The position numbers and the translations under genes were made by a program. From Lachnospiraceae bacterium (GTDB taxonomy: Bacteria; Bacillota; Clostridia; Lachnospirales; Anaerotignaceae), in contig JAHZEA010000001.1 of the NCBI GenBank assembly GCA_019422065.1, forward strand, positions 160,396 through 224,395: DNA of 64,000 nt, given 5' to 3'. Each line of letters opens with the position of its first letter. The first letter of the stretch is position 1. Of the stretch, positions 1 to 8,837 are shown in pieces. The notes below the pieces were generated by a model that was not told the DNA's origin, made no database searches, and was given only the letters and a program-made list of their open reading frames with translations.

Positions 1-954
1 AAACTGCATAGTTGTTTTCTTAACATGTGAACCAATAAGAACGATACCGCCGTTTGTATTTCCGGCAGGAACAAGCTCCTCTTTTGTAAGAAGCGCTTTG
101 TCAGGCACGCCGCCTAAAACCTTAGTAATAGCGGCTGCACTTCTGAACATAAATTCTTTGCCTGCTGCTACTGCTTTGCAGAAAGCAATGGCAAATATTT
201 TAACATCAACATAGTCAACAGCGTTAACCATAACTTTGTTAAAGTCCTTTACCGCCATAAGCTGCTGAGCTATTTTGTCTATTTCAAGATTTCTTATATC
301 CTCAAGAGCGATACATGTAACATCGGCTGCTTTAAACTCGCCTTTTGTTTTTTCCTCTACATACTCGCACATATTAGAAGACTTATAGCCGAATGTCTTG
401 TCTTTTGCAAACTCAGTCATACCTGCCGGTGTAAGCTGGTCGCCTTCTTTTACATAATGAGTATTGTTAAGAGTAAATCTTCCGCCTTCTTTAAAGAAAG
501 GAAGAAGTATTTCGCCGTCTATTTTCTTGCCTGTAAGCTTTTCAATATCAGCTCTTAAAATGCTTGTTTCAAGTGGGAAGTGGCCTCTTAATGTAGAGTC
601 GCTTCTGCTTATTATAATAAAGTCTTTGCCAAGCTTTTTGGAAACTTCGGCGATATTTTCAGCCATTTCATGATGAGCGGCAGTTGTCTGAGCAACAGTA
701 AAGCCTCTTGAATTAGTAAGTATGAAAGAAATGCTCTTTCCGTCGTTAAATGCCTGTTCAAGTGTTGGAACTGACCAGTCTGTATAAACATACACGTTGT
801 TTACGGTCTGAACTCCTGTAGGGTCATCATCAAGGGCTATAATTTTTTTGTTAAGACCGGCAAGAGCTTCTTTAAGCATTTCATCTACTTTAGCAGTGTC
901 AACAGGTTTTACATCTGCAAGTACGCTTACATTTAATGGTTTTACTTCTGACAT
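1..954 (-). CDS. Four-carbon acid-sugar kinase family (DUF1537, OtnK/YgbK-like), C-terminus cut by window edge
   Basis: About 318 N-terminal residues are visible; the family is usually 420-460 residues, so the nucleotide-binding C-terminal domain lies beyond the left edge. The family signature DDDPTG is at residues 42-47, and the segment SRSDSTLRGHFPLE is also typical of the substrate-binding domain. Family members phosphorylate threonate, erythronate or 3-oxo-tetronate at O4. ATG at 952-954 is preceded by AAGGAG, 6-7 bases upstream. It follows the dehydrogenase gene by 55 bases on the same strand and is the last visible gene of an RpiR-aldolase-dehydrogenase-kinase operon. The substrate is inferred from family and context, not from residues. 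Confidence 0.85.
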   Translation of the reverse strand, partial: MSEVKPLNVSVLADVKPVDTAKVDEMLKEALAGLNKKIIALDDDPTGVQTVNNVYVYTDWSVPTLEQAFNDGKSISFILTNSRGFTVAQTTAAHHEMAENIAEVSKKLGKDFIIISRSDSTLRGHFPLETSILRADIEKLTGKKIDGEILLPFFKEGGRFTLNNTHYVKEGDQLTPAGMTEFAKDKTFGYKSSNMCEYVEEKTKGEFKAADVTCIALEDIRNLEIDKIAQQLMAVKDFNKVMVNAVDYVDVKIFAIAFCKAVAAGKEFMFRSAAAITKVLGGVPDKALLTKEELVPAGNTNGGIVLIGSHVKKTTMQF

Positions 955-1009
955 ATCAATATCTCCTTAAATTAAATAATTACAGTTTAAATTTTCAGCC
1001 CTTATCGTA

Positions 1010-1900
1010 TCAGTCTAATTTTTTAACCTCTACGCCGGCAAGTCTTTCAAAATATTTAACATAACCGCAATGGTCATCGTTCATGCCGCCTGCAACTTTA
1101 ATTGCCTGCTGAATTTCAAAAAGCTGAGCTGTAAGAGGCATTGGCACATCAAGCTCATGAGCTGTAGCAAGAACATTTTTAATGTCTTTATGGTTGATAG
1201 AAATTTTTCCGCCCGGCTTAAAGTTACGGTTAATAATCATAGGAATCTTATCGTGCATAACTTGGCTTCCTGCAAGACCGCCGCAGATTGCGTTGTATAC
1301 TTTTTCAGGGTCAGCGCCTGCTTTAGCAGCAAGTACAAAAGCCTCTGAAACAGTAGCAATATTAAGGTTTACAATAGCTTGGTTAACAAGCTTTGTAATA
1401 GAACCGCTGCCTGTTGGTCCAATAAGTACGGCAGAGTTGCCTAAAATATCAAAGTATGGTTTCATTCTGTCAAAATCTTCCTGTTTACCGCCTACCATAA
1501 TGGCAAGTGTGCCGTTAATAGCGCCAGGCTCTCCGCCGGATACAGGTGCATCAAGGAAAGCACAGCCTTTTTCTGCCAGCTTGTCCGCGCAGTAATGGCT
1601 ATCTGTAGCTGTTACAGAGCTCATATCGCATACAAGTGAGCCCGGTTTAATTGTTGAAGCAACTCCATTTTCACCAAACAAAACGCCTTTAACAATTTCA
1701 CCGTTAGGAAGAATTGTGATTATAATATCACAATTAGCGCCTATTTCTGCCTGTGTAGCTTCTTTTCCGCCGGCTGCAACTACATCTGCAACAGCTTCTT
1801 TATTAAGGTCATTAACCCAAAGCTCAACACCTGCTTTAAGAAGGTTCTTGCTCATAGGCCTTCCCATTATACCTAAACCAATAAATCCTGCTTTTAACAT
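1010..1900 (-). CDS. 3-hydroxyacid dehydrogenase family, tartronate-semialdehyde reductase / L-threonate dehydrogenase-like (GarR/LtnD)
   Basis: 296 residues, full family length. The N-terminal Rossmann motif GLGIMG is at 8-13, the substrate loop DAPVSGGEPG at 118-127 and the catalytic Lys at K170 in GSGSITKLVNQ. Enzymes of this family oxidise or reduce beta-hydroxyacids with NAD(P)+. Next to a DUF1537 kinase and an aldolase it matches the YgbJ/LtnD slot of tetronate catabolic operons, so L-threonate or D-erythronate dehydrogenase is as likely as tartronate-semialdehyde reductase. It is 80 bases downstream of the aldolase gene in the same operon. The 3-HAD family is certain; the substrate is inferred. 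Confidence 0.85.
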   Translation of the reverse strand: MLKAGFIGLGIMGRPMSKNLLKAGVELWVNDLNKEAVADVVAAGGKEATQAEIGANCDIIITILPNGEIVKGVLFGENGVASTIKPGSLVCDMSSVTATDSHYCADKLAEKGCAFLDAPVSGGEPGAINGTLAIMVGGKQEDFDRMKPYFDILGNSAVLIGPTGSGSITKLVNQAIVNLNIATVSEAFVLAAKAGADPEKVYNAICGGLAGSQVMHDKIPMIINRNFKPGGKISINHKDIKNVLATAHELDVPMPLTAQLFEIQQAIKVAGGMNDDHCGYVKYFERLAGVEVKKLD

Positions 1901-1980
1901 TTTATTAATCCCCCTTAGCTATTTATTAGCGGCAAAAATACCGCTATAAAAACATACCCACACCAAAAATAATCTTTTGC

Positions 1981-2817
1981 TTAAATCCTGCCAAAAAGGC
2001 GTATATATTTTTCCACTATTTCCGAAACTATATCGCTTTGCAAAAGTGTAAGTTTGGAAAGGTGTACGTTTTTATCTTCTGTTATAATTTCGTAAAGTTT
2101 TGCAACCGTGTACTGCGAAATTTCGGTATTAACATTAATCTTTTTAATACCATTTTCTATACACTCAATGAGCTTTTCCTCAGGTGTACCGCTGCCACCG
2201 TGAAGCACCAAAGGAATTGAAACATGCTGTGATATTTCTTTTAATATATCTATTCTTATATTAGGCTTGGCCTTATACATACCATGAACAGTACCTATAG
2301 AAACAGCCAAAGCGTCAACGCCTGTCATATTAACAAAATCAGCGGCATTATCAGGATTTGTATATGCCTCGCCGTGGTCAATATCTGTTTCGTTGGAATG
2401 TTCGCCTAAAGCAAGGCTTCCCAGCTCTGCCTCAACCGAAACACCGTTGGAGTGCGCCATATTGGCTACAGTCCTGCTGTTTTTAACATTTTCCTCAAAA
2501 GGAAGTGCTGAGCCGTCGTACATAACGGATGTAAAACCGGCCTCAACAGCGGCTTTTATAACATCCATGTCTTTGCAGTGGTCAAGATGTAGCGCTACAT
2601 CTGCCGGCAAGTCTTTTGCGGCTTCCTCTACAATGTACTTAACGGTATTAAGACTCATATTATTAAGATATGACGCACCAAATGAAATTATGGCAGGCTC
2701 ACCTGTTTTTTCAACTGCCTTGCATACACCGTGTATTGTTTCATAACTGTATATGTTAAATGAACCTATAGCCTTTTTATTAAGGCCTGAAAGTATTGTT
2801 TTTAAATTTACAAGCAA
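1981..2817 (-). CDS. Class II (zinc) aldolase, fructose/tagatose-bisphosphate aldolase family
   Basis: 278 residues from the TTG at 2815-2817. This start gives the usual MLVNLK-type N-terminus and lies 8 bases after GGAG; an upstream GTG would leave no room for the ribosome site. The catalytic Asp and first zinc ligand are D79-H80 (HLDHC), and the other zinc ligands are H178 (TVHG) and H206 (LHGGSG). The family cleaves ketose (bis)phosphates to dihydroxyacetone phosphate plus an aldehyde. In this operon it stands where tetronate operons usually carry the unrelated adducin-type aldolase OtnC, so it probably cleaves a phosphorylated keto-tetronate or related sugar acid. It may instead be an ordinary KbaY/GatY-like aldolase. 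Confidence 0.82.
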   Translation of the reverse strand: MLVNLKTILSGLNKKAIGSFNIYSYETIHGVCKAVEKTGEPAIISFGASYLNNMSLNTVKYIVEEAAKDLPADVALHLDHCKDMDVIKAAVEAGFTSVMYDGSALPFEENVKNSRTVANMAHSNGVSVEAELGSLALGEHSNETDIDHGEAYTNPDNAADFVNMTGVDALAVSIGTVHGMYKAKPNIRIDILKEISQHVSIPLVLHGGSGTPEEKLIECIENGIKKINVNTEISQYTVAKLYEIITEDKNVHLSKLTLLQSDIVSEIVEKYIRLFGRI

Positions 2818-2853
2818 TAAAAACACTCCGTTTCGTTATTATTTTATATTTTA

Positions 2854-3732
2854 TTACTTTTCTTTTTCATCATTTTTAAGCTTCATTTCAACAAGAGCCT
2901 TATCAGATGCCTCAATAGCTCGTCTTGTGCCGGTAGCATCTGCCCTTGTAGAATAAGCCACTACAAGCATATCCATAATAACCAGCTGAACAAGCCTTGA
3001 AACCATAGCCTCGGTATAATAAGCCGCATCGTTAGTTGATGAGAATATACAAATATCGGCCATTTTGGCAAGGTCTGAATTCATATAGCTTGTTACACCC
3101 ACAACTTTTGCGCCTGAAGACTGAGCTATACGGGCACACTCAAGCACATCTTTACTTTCGCCCTCATGGGAAATAAGTATAAGAGCGTCGTTTTCTGTAA
3201 GATGTGCGGCGTGTATAAGTGCCAGATGTGTGTTATTCTCGTTTATTACGTTTTTACCGCATTTAAGGAACTTGTGGTATACGTCCATAGCTATAACACC
3301 GCTGCCGCCGGCACCGAAGAACATAACTCTTTCAGATTTTTCTATAAGCTCCATAACAGATGTAAGCTTGTCATTATCAACCAGTTTTGATATATCATTA
3401 ATGGCTGAGGCGGCGTTTCTAATAACCTTTCTCTTTATCTCGCTTATGCTGTCCCCCGGCTTAATGTCGCAGTCTTCCTCCTCCATTGTGCCGCCATCTT
3501 TAATTATGTCCTGCGCCATATCCAGCCTAAAAGCCTGATATGATGTATAATCAAGTTTATTAATAAACCTGATTATTGTTGTCTCGCTAAGGTTACATTC
3601 CCTTCCAAGCTCGCTTAATGTCATTCTTACACACTTTTTACTGTTTTTAAGAATGTAATTAGCTACTGTTTTTTGGTTTTTGGAAAGCGTATTATATTTA
3701 ACCCTGATTTCCGTGAAGACATTCTTTTCCAA
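2854..3732 (-). CDS. RpiR/MurR-family transcriptional regulator
   Basis: 292 residues with an N-terminal helix-turn-helix (about 1-77, including LSETTIIRFINKL) and a C-terminal SIS sugar-isomerase domain (about 125-250, GAGGSGVIAMD) that senses phosphosugars. The start is TTG at 3730-3732, preceded by a GGGGG ribosome-binding stretch; no ATG in frame retains the whole HTH. It is the first gene of the operon with the aldolase, dehydrogenase and kinase, so it most likely controls them in response to a phosphorylated intermediate. A 16-bp palindrome at 3807-3822 is a possible operator. Confidence 0.88.
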   Translation of the reverse strand: MEKNVFTEIRVKYNTLSKNQKTVANYILKNSKKCVRMTLSELGRECNLSETTIIRFINKLDYTSYQAFRLDMAQDIIKDGGTMEEEDCDIKPGDSISEIKRKVIRNAASAINDISKLVDNDKLTSVMELIEKSERVMFFGAGGSGVIAMDVYHKFLKCGKNVINENNTHLALIHAAHLTENDALILISHEGESKDVLECARIAQSSGAKVVGVTSYMNSDLAKMADICIFSSTNDAAYYTEAMVSRLVQLVIMDMLVVAYSTRADATGTRRAIEASDKALVEMKLKNDEKEK

Positions 3733-3806
3733 AACCGCTGCCCCCTAAAAATTTTTAACTATGCAATAATTAACATCAATTTTTCTTTTGTTATAATAAA
3801 ACATTA

Positions 3807-3822
3807 AAAGTTATTAAACTTT
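3807..3822. promoter_or_regulatory. Possible RpiR operator palindrome
   Basis: AAAGTT-ATTA-AACTTT is a perfect inverted repeat, about 75 bp before the rpiR-family gene. RpiR proteins bind inverted repeats near their own promoters. The surroundings are extremely AT-rich, so a chance palindrome is possible. Confidence 0.3.
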
Positions 3823-4259
3823 CAAAAAACTTAAACTTAATGTATAAAAAAAGTATAACACACTTCACGGGATAAATACAGTATGATTTTTACTATTTTA
3901 ACGAAGCGAATAATTTTTGGTATATTTAACAATAAAAAATTCACAATTCATAGTAATATTTTTACGCAAAAATATATATAGAGTATATTTTTTTCTTATT
4001 CTGGCGATTTATATTAATTTATTTACCTAAATTTTATTATAATGCAGAATAAAATATACTGTTTTTATAAATAAGTTATAAGTAGATTGTAAAAAAGCAA
4101 AAAATATACGATATTAACGAACAGTTATATTTTTTCTTTATTTGCTTTCTGGCTGCTTTTTGTGTATCAAAAAAACACTCCAAAAATAATAACCTATTTT
4201 CAGCTATTTTTTTAATAAAACCATGAATATAGAATATTTTTGTTTGTAAAAATATGCAT
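3823..4259. other. Gene-free AT-rich spacer
   Basis: This stretch separates two leftward operons. I see no convincing ORF with a ribosome site, no strong -35/-10 pair and no repeat longer than AT-rich noise. It ends at the terminator of the dmpG-type gene. Confidence 0.6.
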
Positions 4260-4292
4260 AAAAAAGGAACCGCAAAATTACGGTTCCCCTTT
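4260..4292 (-). terminator. Rho-independent terminator of the IclR-dmpF-dmpG operon
   Basis: Seven-base stem GGAACCG/CGGTTCC at 4266-4272 and 4281-4287, followed on the minus strand by a U run (4260-4265). Confidence 0.85.
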
Positions 4293-4323
4293 TATATTAT
4301 ATATTTAGGTTATTTTTTATTGC

Positions 4324-5340
4324 TTATTTATTATTTTTTTCCTGTGCCAAAGCGTAAGCCACATCAACAATCATATCTTCCTGTCCGCCTACCATTCTTC
4401 TTCTTCCCAGCTCTACAAGTATATCCCTTGGGTTGAGACCGAATTTTTCGGCTGCTCTGTATGTATGAAGAAGGAAGCTGGAGTATACGCCTGCATATCC
4501 AAGCATAAGCGGAGCTGTTTTAATAACCTGTGGTCTGTGCATAATAGGCTCCACAATGTCCTCTGCTACGTCCTGAATAGCGTACATATCCATACCTGTG
4601 TTGTAGCCAAGTCTGTTAAATACAGCGGCTAAAACCTCAATTTGTGTGTTTCCGGCACCGGCACCAAGACCGCGACATGTAGCGTCTATATATGTAGCAC
4701 CTGTTTCAACAGCAGCTATGGAGTTTGCAACAGCAAGGCTTAAGTTATTGTGTGCGTGGAAGCCAACAGGTATATCAAGGCCGTTTACAAGTTTATCAAC
4801 TCTTGCCTTTACGTCATCTGGAAGAAGATAGCCTGCTGAGTCAGCAAGGTTAATGTAGTCTGCGCCTGCTTCTTGGAATATTTTAGCCTGCTCAAGAAGT
4901 TTTTCAGGGCTTGCCATGTGAACCATCATAAGGAATCCGCAAGCCATCATACCCATCTTTTTAGCTGCCTGAATGTGCTGTATTCCAACGTCAGCCTCTG
5001 TGCAGTGGGTAGCAACACGCACTACTCTTGCGCCGTTTTCATAAGCTTCTTCCAAGTCCTCTATTGTACCGATACCCGGTATAAGAAGTATAGCCTGTTT
5101 AGCGTTTTTAATAACTTTGCTTGCGGCATTTATAAGGTCCATTTCTTTGTACTTAGAAAAGCCGTAGTTAAATGTTGAGCCTGTTATTCCGTCGCCATGC
5201 GCACATTCTATAATGGCAACACCTGTTTTATCAAGTCCGCCGGCTATAGCTGTTACCTGCTCCGGTGAAAAGCTATGGCTTACAGCATGGCTGCCGTCAC
5301 GAAGTGTTGTATCTACTATATTAATTTTACGGTTATCCAT
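4324..5340 (-). CDS. 4-hydroxy-2-oxovalerate aldolase family (DmpG/MhpE-like)
   Basis: 338 residues, the usual length. The HMG-CoA-lyase-type TIM barrel motif TLRDGSHA is at 12-19 (R14, D15, H18), and the metal ligands HAHNN are at 195-199 (H195, H197). The C-terminal communication domain contacts the dehydrogenase partner. The enzyme splits 4-hydroxy-2-oxoacids into pyruvate plus an aldehyde, which is channelled to DmpF. ATG with GGGAGG upstream. It follows the acylating aldehyde dehydrogenase by 29 bases, the order expected of the bifunctional complex. No aromatic meta-cleavage genes are present, so the 4-hydroxy-2-oxoacid must come from elsewhere (see findings). Confidence 0.93.
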   Translation of the reverse strand: MDNRKINIVDTTLRDGSHAVSHSFSPEQVTAIAGGLDKTGVAIIECAHGDGITGSTFNYGFSKYKEMDLINAASKVIKNAKQAILLIPGIGTIEDLEEAYENGARVVRVATHCTEADVGIQHIQAAKKMGMMACGFLMMVHMASPEKLLEQAKIFQEAGADYINLADSAGYLLPDDVKARVDKLVNGLDIPVGFHAHNNLSLAVANSIAAVETGATYIDATCRGLGAGAGNTQIEVLAAVFNRLGYNTGMDMYAIQDVAEDIVEPIMHRPQVIKTAPLMLGYAGVYSSFLLHTYRAAEKFGLNPRDILVELGRRRMVGGQEDMIVDVAYALAQEKNNK

Positions 5341-5369
5341 TTCAGTTATCCTCCCTTTCTGTTTTCAAA

Positions 5370-6233
5370 TTATTTATTAAGCATTTTTGCAGCAAGTTTC
5401 TCGGCTACGGCAATAGCAGCTGAGTTTATAATATCAAGGTTTCCGGAATATTTAGGAAGGAAGTCTCCTGCGCCTTCTACCTGTATAATTACAGTTACTT
5501 TGTTTCCGTCTATAATAGGCGGCACACGGAGCTGATAGCCCGGTACATACTGCTGAACTTCTTTTATTCTCTTATTAACAGCCTCTATAATAGCCTTTTC
5601 ATCAGGATTTTTAACAAGTGTGTAAATAGTATTGCACATCATAACAGGCGGTTCAGCCGGGTTAAGTATAATAATGGCTTTTGCTCTGTCGGCATGGCCT
5701 ATAATTTCAAGGCCTTTTCTTGTAGTCTGTGTAAACTCGTCTATGCTGGCTCTTGTGCCCGGGCCTGCTGATTTGGAAGAAAGGCTGGCTACTATTTCGG
5801 CATACTCAACATCTGCAACCTCATTAATAGCGTTTACAATAGGAATAGTTGCCTGTCCGCCGCATGTAACCATATTAAAGTTATCGGAGTCCTTAACCTC
5901 GTCAAGATTACAGCAAGGCACAACATACGGACCTACGGCAGCCGGTGTCATGTCAATAGCTATTTTGCCGGCAGCTTTAAGCACAGGAGCATTTACCAAA
6001 TGGGCACTGGCCAGTGTAGCATCAAATACTATCTTAACTTCCGGGTCTTCGGCAACAGCTTTAACGCCTTCTGTAGATGTTTTAAAGCCAAGCTTTGCGG
6101 CTCTTTTAAGGCCTTCACTTTCTACAATGCCTGTCATAAAGTCCATCTGAAGATATTTGCTTCTCATAACCTTATACATAAGGTCTGTTCCGATATTACC
6201 AGGGCCGATAATACCAACTTTGATTTTGTCCAT
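5370..6233 (-). CDS. Acetaldehyde dehydrogenase (acylating), DmpF/MhpF family
   Basis: 287 residues from the ATG at 6231-6233, which is 8 bases after GGAGGA; a TTG two codons upstream is too close to that site. The N-terminal Rossmann motif GIIGPGNIGTD starts near residue 7 and the catalytic Cys is C124 in VTCGGQATIP. It converts acetaldehyde or propanal plus CoA and NAD+ to acyl-CoA. It is slightly shorter than typical DmpF (about 305-315). It lies between IclR and dmpG in one operon and should form the channelled aldolase-dehydrogenase complex with the downstream product. Confidence 0.93.
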   Translation of the reverse strand: MDKIKVGIIGPGNIGTDLMYKVMRSKYLQMDFMTGIVESEGLKRAAKLGFKTSTEGVKAVAEDPEVKIVFDATLASAHLVNAPVLKAAGKIAIDMTPAAVGPYVVPCCNLDEVKDSDNFNMVTCGGQATIPIVNAINEVADVEYAEIVASLSSKSAGPGTRASIDEFTQTTRKGLEIIGHADRAKAIIILNPAEPPVMMCNTIYTLVKNPDEKAIIEAVNKRIKEVQQYVPGYQLRVPPIIDGNKVTVIIQVEGAGDFLPKYSGNLDIINSAAIAVAEKLAAKMLNK

Positions 6234-6276
6234 GTTCAAACTCCTCCTTAAATTAAAACCTAAACCGGCGCAGCCG

Positions 6277-7053
6277 TTAAAATATACTTTCTGAATATCC
6301 CAGCCTGCGGGATATATTTAAAGCACACTCTTTAACATCTTTTGCTATATCTTCTATTTTGTCATCTGTCATAAATGCCGTAACGCCTGAAAGACTTACA
6401 GCGGCGGCTACTTTGCCGCCTTTTGCAAATACCGGTGAAGCAATACATCTTAAACCCGGCTGTATCTCCTCGTCATCCATGGCATAGCCTTTTTGACGAA
6501 TTTCATCTAAATTTTTAAAAAGCTTTTCTTTAGTATCAAGTGACTTTTCTGTTTTTTTACTTAAATTATTAATTACGTATTTTTCGGCGTATTCATCGCC
6601 TAAATAAGCCAGCATTGCCTTGCCAACACCTGTAAGGCTCATAGGCGCTCTGCGTCCCACTTGGGAATATACAATAAGAAAGTCCGGCACATCAAATTTA
6701 TCTATGTAAACAACTTCTCCTTCGCTGTGGGTAGCTAAATGCACCGTTTGGCCGTATTTTTCGCTTAAAGCCTGACAAAACGGCCTTGCCTCGGCACGCA
6801 AGTCCATACGGCTTTGAACAACAGAGCCCAGTTCAAAAAGCTTAAGACCCAAACGGTATTTTTTGCTTTCGCTATCCTGCTCAAGAAATCCCGTTTCCGT
6901 AAGGGTATTTACAATACCATAAGCAGTGCTTTTGCTCATGCCCGCCTGCTGAGCTATTTCGGAAATGCCCATTTCGCTTTTTTTAATAAAAAAATCAAGT
7001 ATGTTTGCCGCTTTAACAACGGACTGAATAGTAACGCCTTCCGATTTAGCCAT
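6277..7053 (-). CDS. IclR-family transcriptional regulator
   Basis: 258 residues from the ATG at 7051-7053, which has AAGGTGG five bases upstream; a longer frame starting at 7083 has no ribosome site. A winged HTH lies at about 5-65 (ISEIAQQAGMSKSTAYGIV) and the IclR effector-binding domain fills the C-terminal two thirds (GLRCIASPVF). IclR members sense small organic or aromatic acids. First gene of an operon with dmpF and dmpG (37-base gap to dmpF), so probably its local regulator and possibly that of the divergent larA-like and Fe-ADH genes. Confidence 0.92.
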   Translation of the reverse strand: MAKSEGVTIQSVVKAANILDFFIKKSEMGISEIAQQAGMSKSTAYGIVNTLTETGFLEQDSESKKYRLGLKLFELGSVVQSRMDLRAEARPFCQALSEKYGQTVHLATHSEGEVVYIDKFDVPDFLIVYSQVGRRAPMSLTGVGKAMLAYLGDEYAEKYVINNLSKKTEKSLDTKEKLFKNLDEIRQKGYAMDDEEIQPGLRCIASPVFAKGGKVAAAVSLSGVTAFMTDDKIEDIAKDVKECALNISRRLGYSESIF

Positions 7054-7169
7054 ACACACCACCTTTTCGTTATAGCCGAACATCTTTCGTAATTATTATA
7101 CTTATATTTTGAACCTTATTTTTCATATTGTCAAGAACAATTTGAGCAATTTAAAATTTTTAATTCAAC

Positions 7170-7200
7170 AAAAAAACCGCCTTCACATAAGTGAAAGCGG
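7170..7200 (-). terminator. Terminator of the larA-like gene
   Basis: Near-perfect 10-bp stem (CCGCCTTCAC / GTGAAAGCGG) with an A run at 7171-7176 that reads as U7 on the minus strand. Confidence 0.88.
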
Positions 7201-7212
7201 CTGATTTTAGTT

Positions 7213-8523
7213 TTATACGTCTAAATCCTCAAGGTATCCGTCTTTATCAAATTTAAGCTCATAAGGCTCTGTAAGGATTTCAACATCATCTCTGTCTTTT
7301 ACATCATCAATAAGGGATTCTGAAATCTCTATTTCATCAAGTGTAAGAGTATCTTTTATTCTGGCAACTCTTGCCTTTGAGTAATCTATTTTTGTACATG
7401 TTCTTATGGCAAGTCTTAAAGCCTCAAAGTCGTTGTTCTGGTAAACTGGTATTTTTCCTCCGTCAATCATAGTGTTTGTTGAAAGGTTAATCCATGTGCT
7501 TTCCCAGTCACAGCTGTTAAGGCATCTTCTTGTTGTAATGTCAGCAAGGCCAAGACCGCATGCATTGTGATGGCTCTGCTCTGTAAGGCCTCTTATAAAG
7601 AGCTTTTTACAGTGGAAGTCATCTTTAAAATACGGCATAAAACCGCGGCCTGTTACGTTAGGGTCAGCACCCTCGCCGCTTATGTTTTTGCCTATTCTGT
7701 CTATAATAAGCACGTCTATGTTGTCAAATTTCATTTTAGGCAGACGTCTTTTAGCTATTTCAAGAAGCTTGTGGTCGCCTTCCATAATTTTATCTTTAGG
7801 GAAAGCCATAAGCTCAGAAATTTCGTCATAAGCATTCTGAACAACGCCTATACCCATAACAACATTCATTTTTTCAAGAAATTCCTTTGCAACAATAGGA
7901 ATTCTCTCACCAAAAGTATCAAATCCCTGTTTGTGGAACCATGAACAGCCTGTATGTTTAGCAATACCAATAGCTATCATTTTGCAAATACCGCTTTCAT
8001 GGTAGCCTTTAAAGTCTGTATGAGGCTTAACTTTGTTAAAAAGTATAATTCCGTCAGCCTCTGCGGCATATTTATCGCAGTAGATAGGTGTTTTTGCGGC
8101 ATCATCCATTTGTCCAATAAGTACAACATCCATAGTTGCCTTTATAGGCACACCCATAGCTTCTTCCGTAATGCCATAGCCGTTTATAACCTCAAGATTG
8201 CCTTCTACTGTACCGCCGCCATGGCTTCCCATAGCTGGTATTATAAAAGGCTCAGCGCCCCATTCTTTGAGCTTATCGCAAAGAGTTCTAATCATAAGCG
8301 GAAGTGAAGGTATACCTCTGCTTCCTACTGTTATAGCTAAAGATTTTCCTTTAAGGGAGGCCTTATCAATATCAAGGTTATCAAGCTCATTTATAAGATG
8401 GCTCTTAATATCCTCAATCTTGTCGTCCTCGTACTTTTCTCTAATTCTGACCATTTTAGGCATAGGAACATCGTTTATGCCCTGTACCGGAAAGCTTATT
8501 TCTGGAAATTCAATAAACTTCAT
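7213..8523 (-). CDS. LarA-family (DUF2088) nickel-pincer racemase/epimerase-like protein
   Basis: 436 residues. LarA lactate racemase uses His108, His174, Lys184 and His200 to bind the nickel-pincer nucleotide and substrate. Here H101 (GSHGGG), H168 (KPHTDF), K181 (GICKM) and H197 (WFHKQG) fall at nearly the same spacing (67/13/16 against 66/10/16), so the active site looks intact. Family members racemise or epimerise 2-hydroxyacids. The cofactor genes larB, larC and larE are not in the window. Divergent from the Fe-ADH gene across 313 bp and separated by a terminator from the downstream IclR-dmpF-dmpG operon. The exact substrate cannot be read. The alignment to LarA is by motif spacing only. 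Confidence 0.75.
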   Translation of the reverse strand: MKFIEFPEISFPVQGINDVPMPKMVRIREKYEDDKIEDIKSHLINELDNLDIDKASLKGKSLAITVGSRGIPSLPLMIRTLCDKLKEWGAEPFIIPAMGSHGGGTVEGNLEVINGYGITEEAMGVPIKATMDVVLIGQMDDAAKTPIYCDKYAAEADGIILFNKVKPHTDFKGYHESGICKMIAIGIAKHTGCSWFHKQGFDTFGERIPIVAKEFLEKMNVVMGIGVVQNAYDEISELMAFPKDKIMEGDHKLLEIAKRRLPKMKFDNIDVLIIDRIGKNISGEGADPNVTGRGFMPYFKDDFHCKKLFIRGLTEQSHHNACGLGLADITTRRCLNSCDWESTWINLSTNTMIDGGKIPVYQNNDFEALRLAIRTCTKIDYSKARVARIKDTLTLDEIEISESLIDDVKDRDDVEILTEPYELKFDKDGYLEDLDV

Positions 8524-8733
8524 TTAAAGCGCTCCTTTCAAGCTTAGACAAAAAAATACTGTAAAAAACCTTATAGCGTAATTTTATAACATTTTTTAAA
8601 TAATGTCTATGTACATATTATATGAATTTCTATTATTTTTCAATTAAATAACGGTTTTATACCTTCTGTAAGCATTAATTTAAAACTAATTGCTGTCAAT
8701 ACTTAAAGCATATACATTCAATCAAATTTATCA
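8524..8733. other. Divergent intergenic region between larA-like and Fe-ADH genes
   Basis: The ribosome site for the larA-like gene (AAAGGAGCG) is at the left end. No ORF or strong palindrome is visible. A weak leftward promoter (TAGACA with an AT-rich -10) may start near 8600. Confidence 0.45.
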
Positions 8734-8761
8734 TTGATTTTTGTAATTGATATGATATAAT
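8734..8761 (+). promoter_or_regulatory. Sigma-A promoter of Fe-ADH gene 1
   Basis: TTGATT at 8734-8739, 16-bp spacer, TATAAT at 8756-8761, followed by a short leader and AAGGAGTG before the ATG. Confidence 0.75.
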
Positions 8762-8837
8762 GAACGTGTATAAACAGAAATAAGTTCTATTATTCAGAAC
8801 ACATTTAATTTTTATAATTCTTAAGGAGTGAAAATTC

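Noticed and set aside
7567..7944. Long antisense ORFs inside the larA-like gene (and similar ones opposite other genes, such as 18274-18843 and 53397-53645)
   Set aside because: They are mirror frames of well-supported genes, without ribosome sites or recognisable domains.
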